Of a stretch of DNA of 9,857 nucleotides, positions 1-7,957 are shown piece by piece. The DNA is from JAVVRI01 sp036654795. GTDB taxonomy: Bacteria > Bacteroidota > Bacteroidia > Bacteroidales > Tannerellaceae. Location of the stretch: the NCBI GenBank assembly GCA_036654795.1, contig JAVVRI010000114.1, positions 1-9,857 on the forward strand, written 5' to 3'. How positions within the stretch are numbered: the stretch's first letter is position 1; every line of letters starts with the position of its first letter. A model generated the notes under the pieces. That model worked only from the letters and a program-made list of their open reading frames with translations, ran no database searches and was not told the DNA's origin. The translations under genes were made by a program, and so were the position numbers.

Positions 1-35
1 TCCAAGTGAATATCGTAAGTAAAATAAAATGCCGA

Positions 36-80
36 ATAACAAAAATCCACTGGCTGCTGCTGTCAGTGGATCTTTGTTAT
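36..80 (-). terminator. Hairpin terminator of the efflux/patatin operon
   Basis: Positions 36-52 and 64-80 are inverted repeats of 17 bp with one mismatch, around an 11-nt loop that can pair a little further with a G-U. The hairpin lies 34 bp beyond the stop codon of the patatin gene. Read leftward, it is followed by a T-rich stretch (revcomp of 21-32, CATTTTATTTTA with short interruptions). The U tract is imperfect, so an intrinsic terminator is inferred from position and stem strength. It could also work for any rightward transcript, but none is visible here. Confidence 0.6.
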
Positions 81-113
81 TTACCTTATTCTGTGGATTC
101 GTTAGTTTATACA

Positions 114-2303
114 TTAAAAATCATATCCTAAATTGAAGTACACACCAACCTTCTCGCCCCGATTGGAGTAGTTGACCTCCAGACCAATGGGACCAATGAT
201 GCTACTATAGGAATACCGTAAAGCAGTGCCCCACGCATTACTACCATCGAGTAGAGATAGGAAGCGGTCGCTTTCGCGAGCGTAGTTTCCAGAGGCGCTG
301 ATGTAGTGGCCGGAGCCGATGCGGTAGCGCAGTGCCAGTTTGGCAAGGAACACGGCATCATCGAACACCTGCATATAGCGGATACCGGAGAATGCCATCT
401 GCTGAGGAAGGTAGCGACCACCTATGTTTCCACCCAGGTGATTTTGATAAATGGGTGGAATATGGTCGCCAATCAAGAAACGACCTTGTAAGGAGGGTAA
501 CACACAAAAGCGGTCGGTAGCCGATAAGGCGGTGGTAAAATTGAACATCACGGTAGCAAAGGGAGCGTCACCTTGGTAAGTGAAAAGATTATCAGTAAAC
601 ACTTCGCCTTGCATATGAGCATAGACACCTCTGGTCGGATAATACTTCTGATCGAGATTGTCGTATTTCAACGAACCAAAGTAACAAAAGAAACCTTCGG
701 GCGTTACCTCCACCGGCTGATAGGCGGGAGTATAAAGCGGGTCATTGTAGCTGAAGAGTTCGTAACAAAGCCCTGCCTTGAAACGTAGCGCATGATAGGT
801 GTTCGAGTAACTGAGTTTGGCAGACTGAGAGATGAATGACGGTGTCCCAAGTTTTTTTTGGTCGGAATAGAGGCGAAAGTCATTAAACTTCAACAGATAC
901 GACAACTCAAACTTTTGGCTCCAATTACTACCCAACTGACAAGACAGCAGCAGGTACGGATCTTGATTCAGTCGCGTAGTGGCAGCAAGAGAGGAGCCGC
1001 GTCCGAGTAGGTTGCTGAAGGAGGTGTTGAGCAAAATAGAAGCCATATCCTCGGAGTCGAATCTAAAGCCTATGTTGAGCTGATTCTTCGGCTTCTCTTT
1101 CAAAGTGAAAAGAAGATCCGAGGGGGTTCCGGTCGTTATCCGATACTCCACTTTGGCAAACAAATCGGTGCCATATAGCGTGCTGATGGCGTTGTTAATC
1201 TCTCTGATTGTGATGGCTGTATGCTGAGTAAGGTCGATACGCTTGCGTATCCATACTTCGTTTTCAGGGGAGATGCCTTCGAAAAGAATGTGAGCAATAG
1301 TCATGGAGTCGGGTGCAGAATAGCCATGACGATGGGGCTGCTCGGCCGGAGCTGCCCCATCAAGGTAAATACGCTTTTTTAGCAGCATCAGTTCATTCCA
1401 CTTGGCACGTGCTTCGCGTTCGCCACGTTGCATCATCACGCTGATGTCGGTGTTGGTGAAGTTAGCGGCTGTGTAGCCTTGCAGGTTGGGATTGAGGTAG
1501 AGGTCGAGATCTGCCTTGTTCTGCTGATAATTTTCCTCCCCCATGATGTTGACCATTTGGTCTATCATGCCGAACATCGTCTTCACTTGGTCTGCCGATT
1601 TCCAACCATTACTCAGGTCGACACCAATGAGGATGTCGGCTCCCATTGCGCGGACAACGTTGGTGGGCAGATTGTTGAGCGCGCCACCATCGATCAACAC
1701 CATTCCGTCCGTTTCGATGGGCGCATAGATGCCGGGGATGGACATACTGGCGCGCATGGCAAGCGGCAGAGAACCTTTATTGAGTATCACCGGACGTCCC
1801 GAAACCAAATCAACCGCTACGCAGGCAAAGGGGATGGGCAGACTGTCGAACGAGGCCACATTGTGGTAGCCGATGGTCATATCCGAAAACAGGTTGTATA
1901 TATTTTGTCCTGACATTACCCCTGCGGGAAGTTCCGTTTTCTGGTCTTTCGAGAAAGGTAAGCTCACTAAATATTTTTCCCGCATCTCTTTGGCTGCGAA
2001 AGAGCGATGACGACGCTGTACTTGGTCACTCAATAGGGAAATCCAGTTCTGCGTACGAAACAGAGTGTCGAGCTCAGTAACGCTATAGCCCACGGAATAG
2101 AGTCCGCCCACAATAGAACCAATGCTGGTTCCGGCAATGTAATCAATAGGGATACCAGCTTCTTCAAGTACCTTCAATACACCGACATGGGCGGCACCTT
2201 TGGCGCCGCCCCCTCCCAATACCAGCCCTACTTTCTTGCGCTGCGCCATGCCGTCGAGGCTGAGACAGAGCAAGAGAAGAAGCAATATAGATTGTTGTTT
2301 CAT
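114..2303 (-). CDS. Patatin-like phospholipase fused to POTRA and outer-membrane beta-barrel
   Basis: This is a 729-residue protein of the patatin/surface-antigen type (PlpD-like architecture). Residues 1-20 are a signal peptide with a poly-Leu core ending at MAQ. The patatin domain (about 25-235) has every catalytic element: the oxyanion loop GGGGAKG at 30-36, the nucleophile elbow GTSIG at 58-62 with Ser60, and the Asp of the DGG motif at Asp205. A POTRA-like segment lies around 333-410, followed by a beta-rich region to the C-terminus. The protein ends in Tyr-Asp-Phe, a terminal aromatic typical of BAM-assembled barrels. The family hydrolyses acyl esters of phospholipids, so the expected site of action is the periplasmic or outer face of the outer membrane. 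It is the last gene of the operon, 26 bp after the TolC-type gene. A link to envelope lipid upkeep or drug response is inferred from that context only. The true substrate is unknown. Confidence 0.93.
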   Translation of the reverse strand: MKQQSILLLLLLCLSLDGMAQRKKVGLVLGGGGAKGAAHVGVLKVLEEAGIPIDYIAGTSIGSIVGGLYSVGYSVTELDTLFRTQNWISLLSDQVQRRHRSFAAKEMREKYLVSLPFSKDQKTELPAGVMSGQNIYNLFSDMTIGYHNVASFDSLPIPFACVAVDLVSGRPVILNKGSLPLAMRASMSIPGIYAPIETDGMVLIDGGALNNLPTNVVRAMGADILIGVDLSNGWKSADQVKTMFGMIDQMVNIMGEENYQQNKADLDLYLNPNLQGYTAANFTNTDISVMMQRGEREARAKWNELMLLKKRIYLDGAAPAEQPHRHGYSAPDSMTIAHILFEGISPENEVWIRKRIDLTQHTAITIREINNAISTLYGTDLFAKVEYRITTGTPSDLLFTLKEKPKNQLNIGFRFDSEDMASILLNTSFSNLLGRGSSLAATTRLNQDPYLLLSCQLGSNWSQKFELSYLLKFNDFRLYSDQKKLGTPSFISQSAKLSYSNTYHALRFKAGLCYELFSYNDPLYTPAYQPVEVTPEGFFCYFGSLKYDNLDQKYYPTRGVYAHMQGEVFTDNLFTYQGDAPFATVMFNFTTALSATDRFCVLPSLQGRFLIGDHIPPIYQNHLGGNIGGRYLPQQMAFSGIRYMQVFDDAVFLAKLALRYRIGSGHYISASGNYARESDRFLSLLDGSNAWGTALRYSYSSIIGPIGLEVNYSNRGEKVGVYFNLGYDF

Positions 2304-2329
2304 ATTTATGAGTGCGTTTTATTCGGATT

Positions 2330-3647
2330 TCACAATCCCCGTCCTGTTGCCGTGAGGTATTCGCGTAGTTTCATCCTGAAGTCTACCTGGGCATTGGTTA
2401 GGCGGTTGCAGGTTTGCTGATAGAGGGTTTGTGCATCGAGCAGGTCGGAGAGCGGTGCCGTGCCGGCGTTGTAGTAGTCGCGGTTCATGCGTAGGTTCTC
2501 TGTGGATTGACCCACTGCCGATTTAGCGAGTGCAATCTGCTGCTCGGCTTCGGTAAGCGAGTTCCACGTCTGCTGCATCTTCAGAACGAGTTGGCCGGAG
2601 AGGTCTTCCTTTTCATTGAGGGCTTTTCGTTCGGCTATCTTTTTCTTTTTGATGGCGTGAGAGCCTCCCCACCAACCGCTCAGAGGGATAGCTACTGTGG
2701 CACCAATCATGGTGTGGTTGGTGTGCTTACCTATTGCCACGTCTTCATTGAAATAGGAGGCACCAATAGCTACTGTGGGCAGATACTCGCCTCGCTTCAT
2801 GCGGGTTTCGAGGCGAGTGGCTTCGATGTTCTTATCCAGCAGTTGGTAAGAAGAGAGATTGGTGAGGACCTCTTGGTACATCACGAAATAGTCCGTCGCC
2901 TTTTCGCGGTCGTCCAGCACCGGACAAGCTATGTCAAGACTTTCCAATGCGTCCATCGGCAAGCCGATATATTGCGCCAGCAGCATCTTTGAGAGCAAAA
3001 GCACATTGTTCAGTTCAAGCCGGTTGCTTGCCATCTGGTTCTGTTGCAGTTCTACTTTGAGGCGGTCGTTGGCAGATGTGATGCCTACTTCGACAGCCTT
3101 CTGCACATCGATATGGATACGAGCCAACAAGGTATCGACACTACTCAGTGTCATGAGGTGTTCTTTGATGGATACAATCTGCCAGTAGTAGCGTTCGGTT
3201 TTCAGGAGTACCTCTTCTTTCGACAGGTTATGCTGTAGCTGAGCTGCATCAATGGCGACTTGCGCCAGACGGTTACCGTTTACAATTTTGCCTCCGGCAA
3301 AGATGGGTTGCATGGCAGTNNNNNNNNNNGGCAGTAACCATACCGATCAGTCCGTCTTCGAATAGTTGGATAGGCAGCATCATTTCGGGTAGCGGGAGAA
3401 CCGTGTTTATAATCGGGTCGTTTGCTTGGAAGGCTACGCCGGTAGCGGAGATAGACGGGAAGTATTTTGTGAATACCTCCTTTTTTTCTTGCCGGGCGGC
3501 TTCGATGTCGAGCAGACTGTTGCGGCTGCGGGCGTTATTGTCGAGCGCCATCTGTTTGCAGGCATCGAGGGTATAAACTTGCGCTTGTGCCGTTGCCGTA
3601 CCCATAAGGACGGCAAGGCAAAGACTTAGAACTATCTTTTGTTTCAT
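2330..3647 (-). CDS. TolC-family outer-membrane efflux protein (split by an assembly gap)
   Basis: This is the outer-membrane channel of the tripartite pump. The start at 3647 gives a signal peptide (about residues 1-22, ending AQAQ). The mature N-terminus VYTLDACKQMALDNN is the usual opening of the OEP fold. Residues 1-106 are encoded by 3647-3330. After the N run the frame resumes at 3313 with MQPIFAGGKIVNGNRLA, the conserved stretch that normally follows in this family, and runs 327 residues to TGA at 2330. The bases GGCAGT occur on both sides of the gap (3314-3319 and 3330-3335). Merging them gives a continuous 433-residue protein, normal for the family. As written, the 16 extra bases break the frame, so an automatic call will report two pieces. 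Long helices rich in Gln, Leu and Glu in the second half fit the periplasmic tunnel. The gene lies 26 bp after the RND gene and 26 bp before the patatin gene. Confidence 0.9.
3320..3329. other. Assembly gap (10 N) with duplicated 6-bp flank
   Basis: Ten undetermined bases lie inside the TolC-type gene. The hexamer GGCAGT stands directly left of the gap (3314-3319) and directly right of it (3330-3335). This pattern is expected when two contigs with a short unmerged overlap are joined by a fixed-length spacer. Collapsing the overlap restores the reading frame and the family-typical order VTA-MQPIFAGG, so probably no sequence is missing. Confidence 0.85.
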
Positions 3648-3673
3648 TTTCTTTCTTTTTTGTTTGGTAGTAG

Positions 3674-5179
3674 TTATTTGTCTCCGTAGATCTTCCAGTA
3701 AACGGCAGGCAGTACGGTTACGATAAGTAGTGTCGAGGCAATTGTCCCCGCAAAGATTACCACACCCATCGGTGCCCAGAGCGAACTGCCACTCAAAATC
3801 ATCGGAATAACCCCTACGGCTGTGGTGGCGGAGGTGAGGAAGATGGGTAACATCCGGCGACGTCCGGCATCGAAGGCTGCATCGCGGGCGGTAAACTTAC
3901 GGCCATGGTGCAACTGTTCGGCATGCTCAAACATGATGATGGCGTTGCGCACAGCAATACCCATCAGGCTGACAATACCCAGCACACAGGTGACGCCAAT
4001 ATCCATCCCCGCCACTTTCAGCCCCACAGCTACACCAATCAAGCAGAGCGAGAGCGAGGCTAACGAGACAAGCGAGAGGCTTAGCTTCTTAAAATTCAGT
4101 AGCAGGAAGATGAAGATGACGCATAACGCACCCAGTACCCCTTTCACGACGGGCGGCAGTATCTCACCGTCTATCTCATACGCACCTCCATATTCATAAC
4201 GCACACCTTCGGGCAGGGTGGGAACCACCGTATTGTCCATTACCCGACGGATTTCGGACAACATTTGCCCTTCATTGTATCCGCGCTTCATGTTTGCAAA
4301 AACACTCAGCGTGCGCGAGCCGTTAAATCGGAGTATTTGTCCGTCTTGCCAAGCCGGGGTGACGGTGGCTACCTGCCGCAGGGGAACGGTAATGCCGGGC
4401 ACAGCGGTAGAGACATACGCATCCGCTACACCATCGAAGCGGTCTGCACGAACACCATTGTCTGATTTCAGGCAGACAGGCAACGCATAGTTTCCCTCCC
4501 ATAGTTCACCTAAAGGCAGACCGGTGTAGCGCAGTGCAAGGTCGGTGGATAGCATTGCCTTGGTGATGCCCAACTGAGCCGACTTCACCGGGTCGAGTTC
4601 TGTTTGTAAGTAAGGTTGTGCTCCTTCGAAAGAAGAGTGTACCCACGTCAGTCCCTCTATCTTTTGCAGTTCGGTGAGCAGCGTATCGCCGGCACGTTTC
4701 AGCGCAGCGATGTCGTTGCCCTGAAAGCGAACCTCGAGCGGAGCGTAAGTCACCTGATAGTCCAACTGTTTGAAGCGGACGTAGGCTTGGGGGAAGTAGT
4801 TGGCATAGCGGTCGGAGTAGGTATCGAGTACCTCTTCGGTAGCCTTAGTGGAGGTGGTATTGATGATGAACTGTGCATAGTTTTTGCCTGGATAATTGGG
4901 GGTATAGGTAGCTTGGAAGCGCGGGGAAGCCGAGCCGACAAAGGAGGTGACGGAAACAATTCGTTTGTCGTCCTTCAGCAAGGTGTAGAGGCTGTCGCAC
5001 ACAGCTCCCGTCTGGTCGAGCGACGTGCCATGAGGCAGGTAGATCTCTACCGCCAGCTGGTCGCGGTCGGCAATGGGGAGCATGCGAACGTTCATCCCTG
5101 CCATCATCCACACGGCTCCTGCCACCGAGGCGATACCCAGAGAAATGGTCGTTTTAGGGAAGCGAAAGACAAGCTTCAA
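3674..5179 (-). CDS. RND efflux permease, C-terminal half (TM7-12 and second porter loop)
   Basis: The frame is open from just after the internal TAA (5230) to TAA at 3674. The boundary 5179 is only the first near-start codon (TTG), and no ATG occurs before the end of the first membrane segment. No ribosome-binding site stands out, so independent translation is doubtful. From the TTG, TM7 lies at residues 9-28, the second porter/docking loop at about 30-342, and TM8-12 at about 345-497. TM10 carries GIVSLMGIAVRNAIIMFE (401-418), with Arg411 where AcrB has its relay lysine. TM11 retains the relay threonine in the context IFLTSATT (446-453). These residues and the full loop show a half-transporter that was functional until recently, not an eroding one. 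It ends 26 bp before the TolC-type gene. Confidence 0.78.
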   Translation of the reverse strand: MKLVFRFPKTTISLGIASVAGAVWMMAGMNVRMLPIADRDQLAVEIYLPHGTSLDQTGAVCDSLYTLLKDDKRIVSVTSFVGSASPRFQATYTPNYPGKNYAQFIINTTSTKATEEVLDTYSDRYANYFPQAYVRFKQLDYQVTYAPLEVRFQGNDIAALKRAGDTLLTELQKIEGLTWVHSSFEGAQPYLQTELDPVKSAQLGITKAMLSTDLALRYTGLPLGELWEGNYALPVCLKSDNGVRADRFDGVADAYVSTAVPGITVPLRQVATVTPAWQDGQILRFNGSRTLSVFANMKRGYNEGQMLSEIRRVMDNTVVPTLPEGVRYEYGGAYEIDGEILPPVVKGVLGALCVIFIFLLLNFKKLSLSLVSLASLSLCLIGVAVGLKVAGMDIGVTCVLGIVSLMGIAVRNAIIMFEHAEQLHHGRKFTARDAAFDAGRRRMLPIFLTSATTAVGVIPMILSGSSLWAPMGVVIFAGTIASTLLIVTVLPAVYWKIYGDK

Positions 5180-5230
5180 CAGTGTTTCATAGCCCGCTTT
5201 TACGATGTCGATCAGATTGAAACCTTTCTT

Positions 5231-6739
5231 TTACTTCGCATGTAATCCTTCTTTAATGAGCAGAAACTCGGTATAAGGGGTAAAGAGCATTGCTACGGCA
5301 AGCGACACCACGAGAGTGATGGTCAAAGTGTAGGGGAAGTACCTTACGAAGTCGTAAATAATTCCCGTAGCCGTAATCAGTGTCGGGTAGAAGATGGCAC
5401 AGATGCAGAGTGTAGCCAGAGCGATAGAGGGGAAATAGTATTGCGCACTGGTGATGGCGGCTCCCCAGCGTGACATTCCCTGCCCGATCTTCTCCAGATA
5501 GGCATCCACCACGATGATGGAATTATCGACCAACATACCCAGTACCACAATCAGCGCAGCCAGTGTTACGGTGTTGATCGGAATGCCGCAGATATACATC
5601 ACCGCTATCGAGATGAAAATACAGATCGGAATAGAAATAGCCGACACAATAGCGGATCGGAAGGGGAAGAGTAGCATCATAACGATCACTACGACTATGA
5701 TTGAGAGTAGCAGGTCGCGCAGGAAGGAGTTCACCGAGCCATCTACCAACTTAGGCTGATCTACGATGCGCTCCATCGTCATGTCGCCGGGCAGTTGGGC
5801 TTTGAAGGTGTTCAAAACCTGGTCTACATCACGTCCGAACTCCACCACGTTCTGTCCTTCGCGCATTTCGAGGGAGAGAATGAGAGACTTACGGCCGTTG
5901 TAGGTCACGTAGCTTTCCGGTGTCTTGTATTCGCGGACGATCTCCGCTACATCTTTCAGACGCACCACGTTTCCTGCCGGATCGCTGTGAATAATTTGTT
6001 GCGCAATCTCGTACTCCGAGTTATAGGAGGTAGCCACGTGGATAGGCATATCCCTCGTTTCGCCCTCTACAGCACCACCCGAGAGATTGATACCTTGGGC
6101 AAAGAGCGTAGAGGCAATCAGTTTGCGGTCGAGACCGTAGGCGGCCAGCTTATCGTTGTCGAGTCGTACGGCTATCTGCTCCTGCTGCACACCTACCCGA
6201 CGGAGGTTCGAAATGGAGGGAATACGGCGCAACTGGTTCTCCAGGTCTTCCATATAGGTTTTCAGTTCGCGATAGGTCTTAGTTTCTGATTCCAGCGAGA
6301 GCAGAATGGTAGAGGTATCACCGAAATCATCGTTTGCCACTACTGCCAGCACGCCCGAAGGTAGTGAGGGTTTGAGCAACGTGAGTCCGTGTTTGATCTT
6401 CGACCACACTTCGTCCTTATTCGTTACATCGTCTTCGAGCATCACCATGATGTAAACAATGCCGTCGCGTGACTTGGAATAGGTATACTTCCGTTTCACC
6501 TCCTTGAAGGTGAAGAGAAACTCTTCGAGCGGCTTGGTCAACTGCTCTTCCACTTGGGCAGAGGTAGCTCCGGGGTAGACGCCTACCACCAGTCCTTGCC
6601 GGATTATAATGTCGGGAAACTCCTGCTTTGGCATCACCGCCAGACTGACTGCTCCCAGCACTACGAGTATTCCAATAAGCAGCATCATCAGCTTATGATA
6701 CCGCATCGCCCATTCAATAATACTTCCTTTCTTTTTCAT
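5231..6739 (-). CDS. RND efflux permease, N-terminal half (TM1-6 and first porter loop)
   Basis: This frame is 502 residues from ATG at 6739, three bases after the stop of the adaptor gene, so translation is probably coupled. TM1 lies at about 17-36, followed by the periplasmic porter/docking loop (about 37-340) and a cluster of hydrophobic segments (about 342-490) matching TM2-6. TM4 has GMLVDNSIIVVD at 401-412: Asp405 matches the first proton-relay aspartate of AcrB, but the second is Asn406. The loop beginning MPKQEFPDI (36-44) is the usual RND entry into the porter domain. The chain stops after LLIKEGLHAK, right behind TM6. Alone it would lack the second half of the transporter. It could work only if a second chain is made or the stop is read through. 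Confidence 0.88.
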   Translation of the reverse strand: MKKKGSIIEWAMRYHKLMMLLIGILVVLGAVSLAVMPKQEFPDIIIRQGLVVGVYPGATSAQVEEQLTKPLEEFLFTFKEVKRKYTYSKSRDGIVYIMVMLEDDVTNKDEVWSKIKHGLTLLKPSLPSGVLAVVANDDFGDTSTILLSLESETKTYRELKTYMEDLENQLRRIPSISNLRRVGVQQEQIAVRLDNDKLAAYGLDRKLIASTLFAQGINLSGGAVEGETRDMPIHVATSYNSEYEIAQQIIHSDPAGNVVRLKDVAEIVREYKTPESYVTYNGRKSLILSLEMREGQNVVEFGRDVDQVLNTFKAQLPGDMTMERIVDQPKLVDGSVNSFLRDLLLSIIVVVIVMMLLFPFRSAIVSAISIPICIFISIAVMYICGIPINTVTLAALIVVLGMLVDNSIIVVDAYLEKIGQGMSRWGAAITSAQYYFPSIALATLCICAIFYPTLITATGIIYDFVRYFPYTLTITLVVSLAVAMLFTPYTEFLLIKEGLHAK

Positions 6740-6742
6740 GAC

Positions 6743-7780
6743 TTACATGGGGTTTACTTGAGCACCTTCGCATACTTTGTGGCTTCCGTCGGCAATCACT
6801 TGGTCGGCGGTGGTAAGACCGCTGATGATCTCTACGCCCTGCGGCATCAACTGTCCCACGGCGATGAGTTTCCGATGGGCGGTGCCATTCTCAACGCACC
6901 ACACAAAGTGCCGTCCGTCGGCATCCATTTGTATCACACGGGCAGGCAGGGTGAGGACGGACGGGTTGCCGTTTCCTTGTAAGCTGACGCTGCACACCAT
7001 ACCGGGCATCACGCTTTGCGGCTCTTCGTCGAAGCGTATCTTCACTTCATAAGTGTGCGAAATACGGTTGGCGATGACGTTCTTTTCCGCTACCCGTCCC
7101 GTCAATTCTCGGCCCCCGGCAGCATCTACTGTTAGCGTGCATGGTGAACCGATGGTTATGGCGGCTATTTCGTTTTCGGGAACAGACACTTTGACCTCGA
7201 GCGGTTTCAACCTTGAAAGGGTGAACAGCTTGGTGGCAGGTAGCACCATTTCGCCCGACTCCAGTCTTTTGGCTGTGATTACACCATCGAACGGTGCTAT
7301 TAGTCGTGCCTCTTTCAGGTTCTTGGCAGAGATGCTGGCTATGGATTTGGCTTGTTCGAGTTGTGTCTGTATCTCTACCAACTTCACTTCGGGAAGGCTA
7401 CCATTATCGTACAAGGCTTTCAGCCGTTTGTATCCATCTTCTGCCTGATGGAGGGAGGCTTGTGCGGCTTCGTAGCTACTGGTCAGGTTGTCGCACTCCA
7501 ACTCGGCCAGCAATTGTCCTTTGCGTACGGCTTGCCCTTCGGTTACTTTCACGGACTTCACTTGTCCGGGTACTTGAAAGCCCAAGTCAGCTTGCACGCT
7601 GCTGTTCACCGTGCCCACATAGCTGTTTGCCGCCATGTGAGCTTTGTCGCTGAGGAGGATTGTTCTTACCGGGATAGCTGCCGAGGCAGTCTCCTTTTTC
7701 TCTGTCCCGGAGCATCCTGTAAGAATGAGGATCAGGGAGATGGTCTTTAGGCCAAGACCAATGTTGCTTTTTTGTTCCAT
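6743..7780 (-). CDS. RND efflux periplasmic adaptor lipoprotein (membrane-fusion protein)
   Basis: This 345-residue protein joins the RND pump to the outer-membrane channel in the periplasm. A short hydrophobic signal ends in the lipobox LTGC with the lipidated Cys at residue 23, so it is expected to be a membrane-anchored lipoprotein. The domains follow the HlyD/AcrA order. The first lipoyl half is at about 63-95 (QVPGQVKSVKVTEGQAVRKG). An alpha-helical hairpin rich in Ala, Gln and Glu runs at about 97-156. The second lipoyl half begins ARLIAPFDGVITAKRLESG (158-176). A beta-barrel and a membrane-proximal domain follow to the end. It is the first gene of the operon, three bases before the permease, and is transcribed away from the AraC-type gene. 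ATG at 7780 is chosen because it gives a complete signal peptide. Confidence 0.93.
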   Translation of the reverse strand: MEQKSNIGLGLKTISLILILTGCSGTEKKETASAAIPVRTILLSDKAHMAANSYVGTVNSSVQADLGFQVPGQVKSVKVTEGQAVRKGQLLAELECDNLTSSYEAAQASLHQAEDGYKRLKALYDNGSLPEVKLVEIQTQLEQAKSIASISAKNLKEARLIAPFDGVITAKRLESGEMVLPATKLFTLSRLKPLEVKVSVPENEIAAITIGSPCTLTVDAAGGRELTGRVAEKNVIANRISHTYEVKIRFDEEPQSVMPGMVCSVSLQGNGNPSVLTLPARVIQMDADGRHFVWCVENGTAHRKLIAVGQLMPQGVEIISGLTTADQVIADGSHKVCEGAQVNPM

Positions 7781-7820
7781 GAATTTATACTATTATCTAA
7801 ATTGTTTTTCTAAGACGCTG

Positions 7821-7828
7821 CAAAGATA
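7821..7828 (-). promoter_or_regulatory. Probable -7 element of the efflux operon promoter
   Basis: The complement of CAAAGATA reads TATCTTTG, an exact match to the Bacteroidota -7 consensus TAnnTTTG. It lies about 40 bp upstream of the adaptor start codon. No good -33 TTTG is found at 19-21 bp upstream, only an A-rich tract (read T-rich on this strand). A promoter with a poor -33 box fits one that needs an activator, such as the divergent AraC-type protein. That dependence is inference. Confidence 0.5.
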
Positions 7829-7903
7829 GAGTCGCCACAAGTGGAAAAAAAGGCCAATTTAAAGTGCCGAATGTTCTAAATAACGAATTTGGAAATATTA
7901 GAC

Positions 7904-7934
7904 TTGCCGGATAAAACAAAATAGCATAGATTTG
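7904..7934 (+). promoter_or_regulatory. Probable promoter of the AraC-family regulator gene
   Basis: TAGATTTG at 7927-7934 matches the Bacteroidota -7 consensus TAnnTTTG. A partial -33 box (TTG at 7904-7906) lies 20 bp upstream, within the usual spacing. The expected transcript would start near 7940 and leave a leader of about 20 nt before the ATG at 7958. The near-repeats TGCCGAAT (7865-7872) and TGCCGGAT (7905-7912) are exactly 40 bp apart and could be regulator half-sites, but this is weak. Confidence 0.5.
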
Positions 7935-7957
7935 CAATCAATTAACAAATAAGCAGC

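Larger units (their letters stand above)
3674..6739 (-). pseudogene. RND efflux permease gene interrupted by one in-frame stop
   Basis: Read as one gene, this is 1022 codons: 502 sense codons, a TAA at 5231-5233, 518 sense codons and the terminal TAA at 3674. Without the internal stop the product would be 1020 residues, the normal length of an AcrB-type RND (HAE) permease. Both halves are in the same frame, there is no indel, and the codons around the stop read His-Ala-Lys-stop-Lys-Lys-Gly-Phe-Asn. The stop falls in the cytoplasmic linker between the TM1-6 and TM7-12 halves. One base change from AAA, GAA or CAA would explain it. RND permeases are proton-driven inner-membrane transporters that pass substrates to the adaptor and the TolC channel, both encoded next to it. 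Alternatives are a base-call error, readthrough, or a true two-chain pump. The otherwise intact coding sequence points to a very recent mutation or an error. Confidence 0.8.

Noticed and set aside
1428..1913. 161-codon plus-strand open frame
   Set aside because: It lies fully antisense to the conserved patatin catalytic region, is rich in His, Val and Gly without any fold signature, and has no promoter or leader of its own.
2507..2992. 161-codon plus-strand open frame inside the TolC-type gene
   Set aside because: It is antisense to a helix-rich OEP domain, and its composition and lack of any start context mark it as a shadow frame.
3273..3347. C-terminal peptide read through the N run (CHATHLCRRQNCKR)
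   Set aside because: This is an out-of-frame artefact of the ten Ns plus the duplicated hexamer. The true continuation is MQPIFAGGK in another phase.
4616..5245. 209-codon plus-strand open frame across the RND stop
   Set aside because: It is antisense to clearly conserved RND porter-domain sequence, and no domain is recognisable in it. It is a by-product of codon bias on the other strand.
3674..6739. Two independent full genes for two RND permeases
   Set aside because: Each frame holds only half of a transporter, the two are in the same phase with only a stop between them, and the second has no credible start codon.
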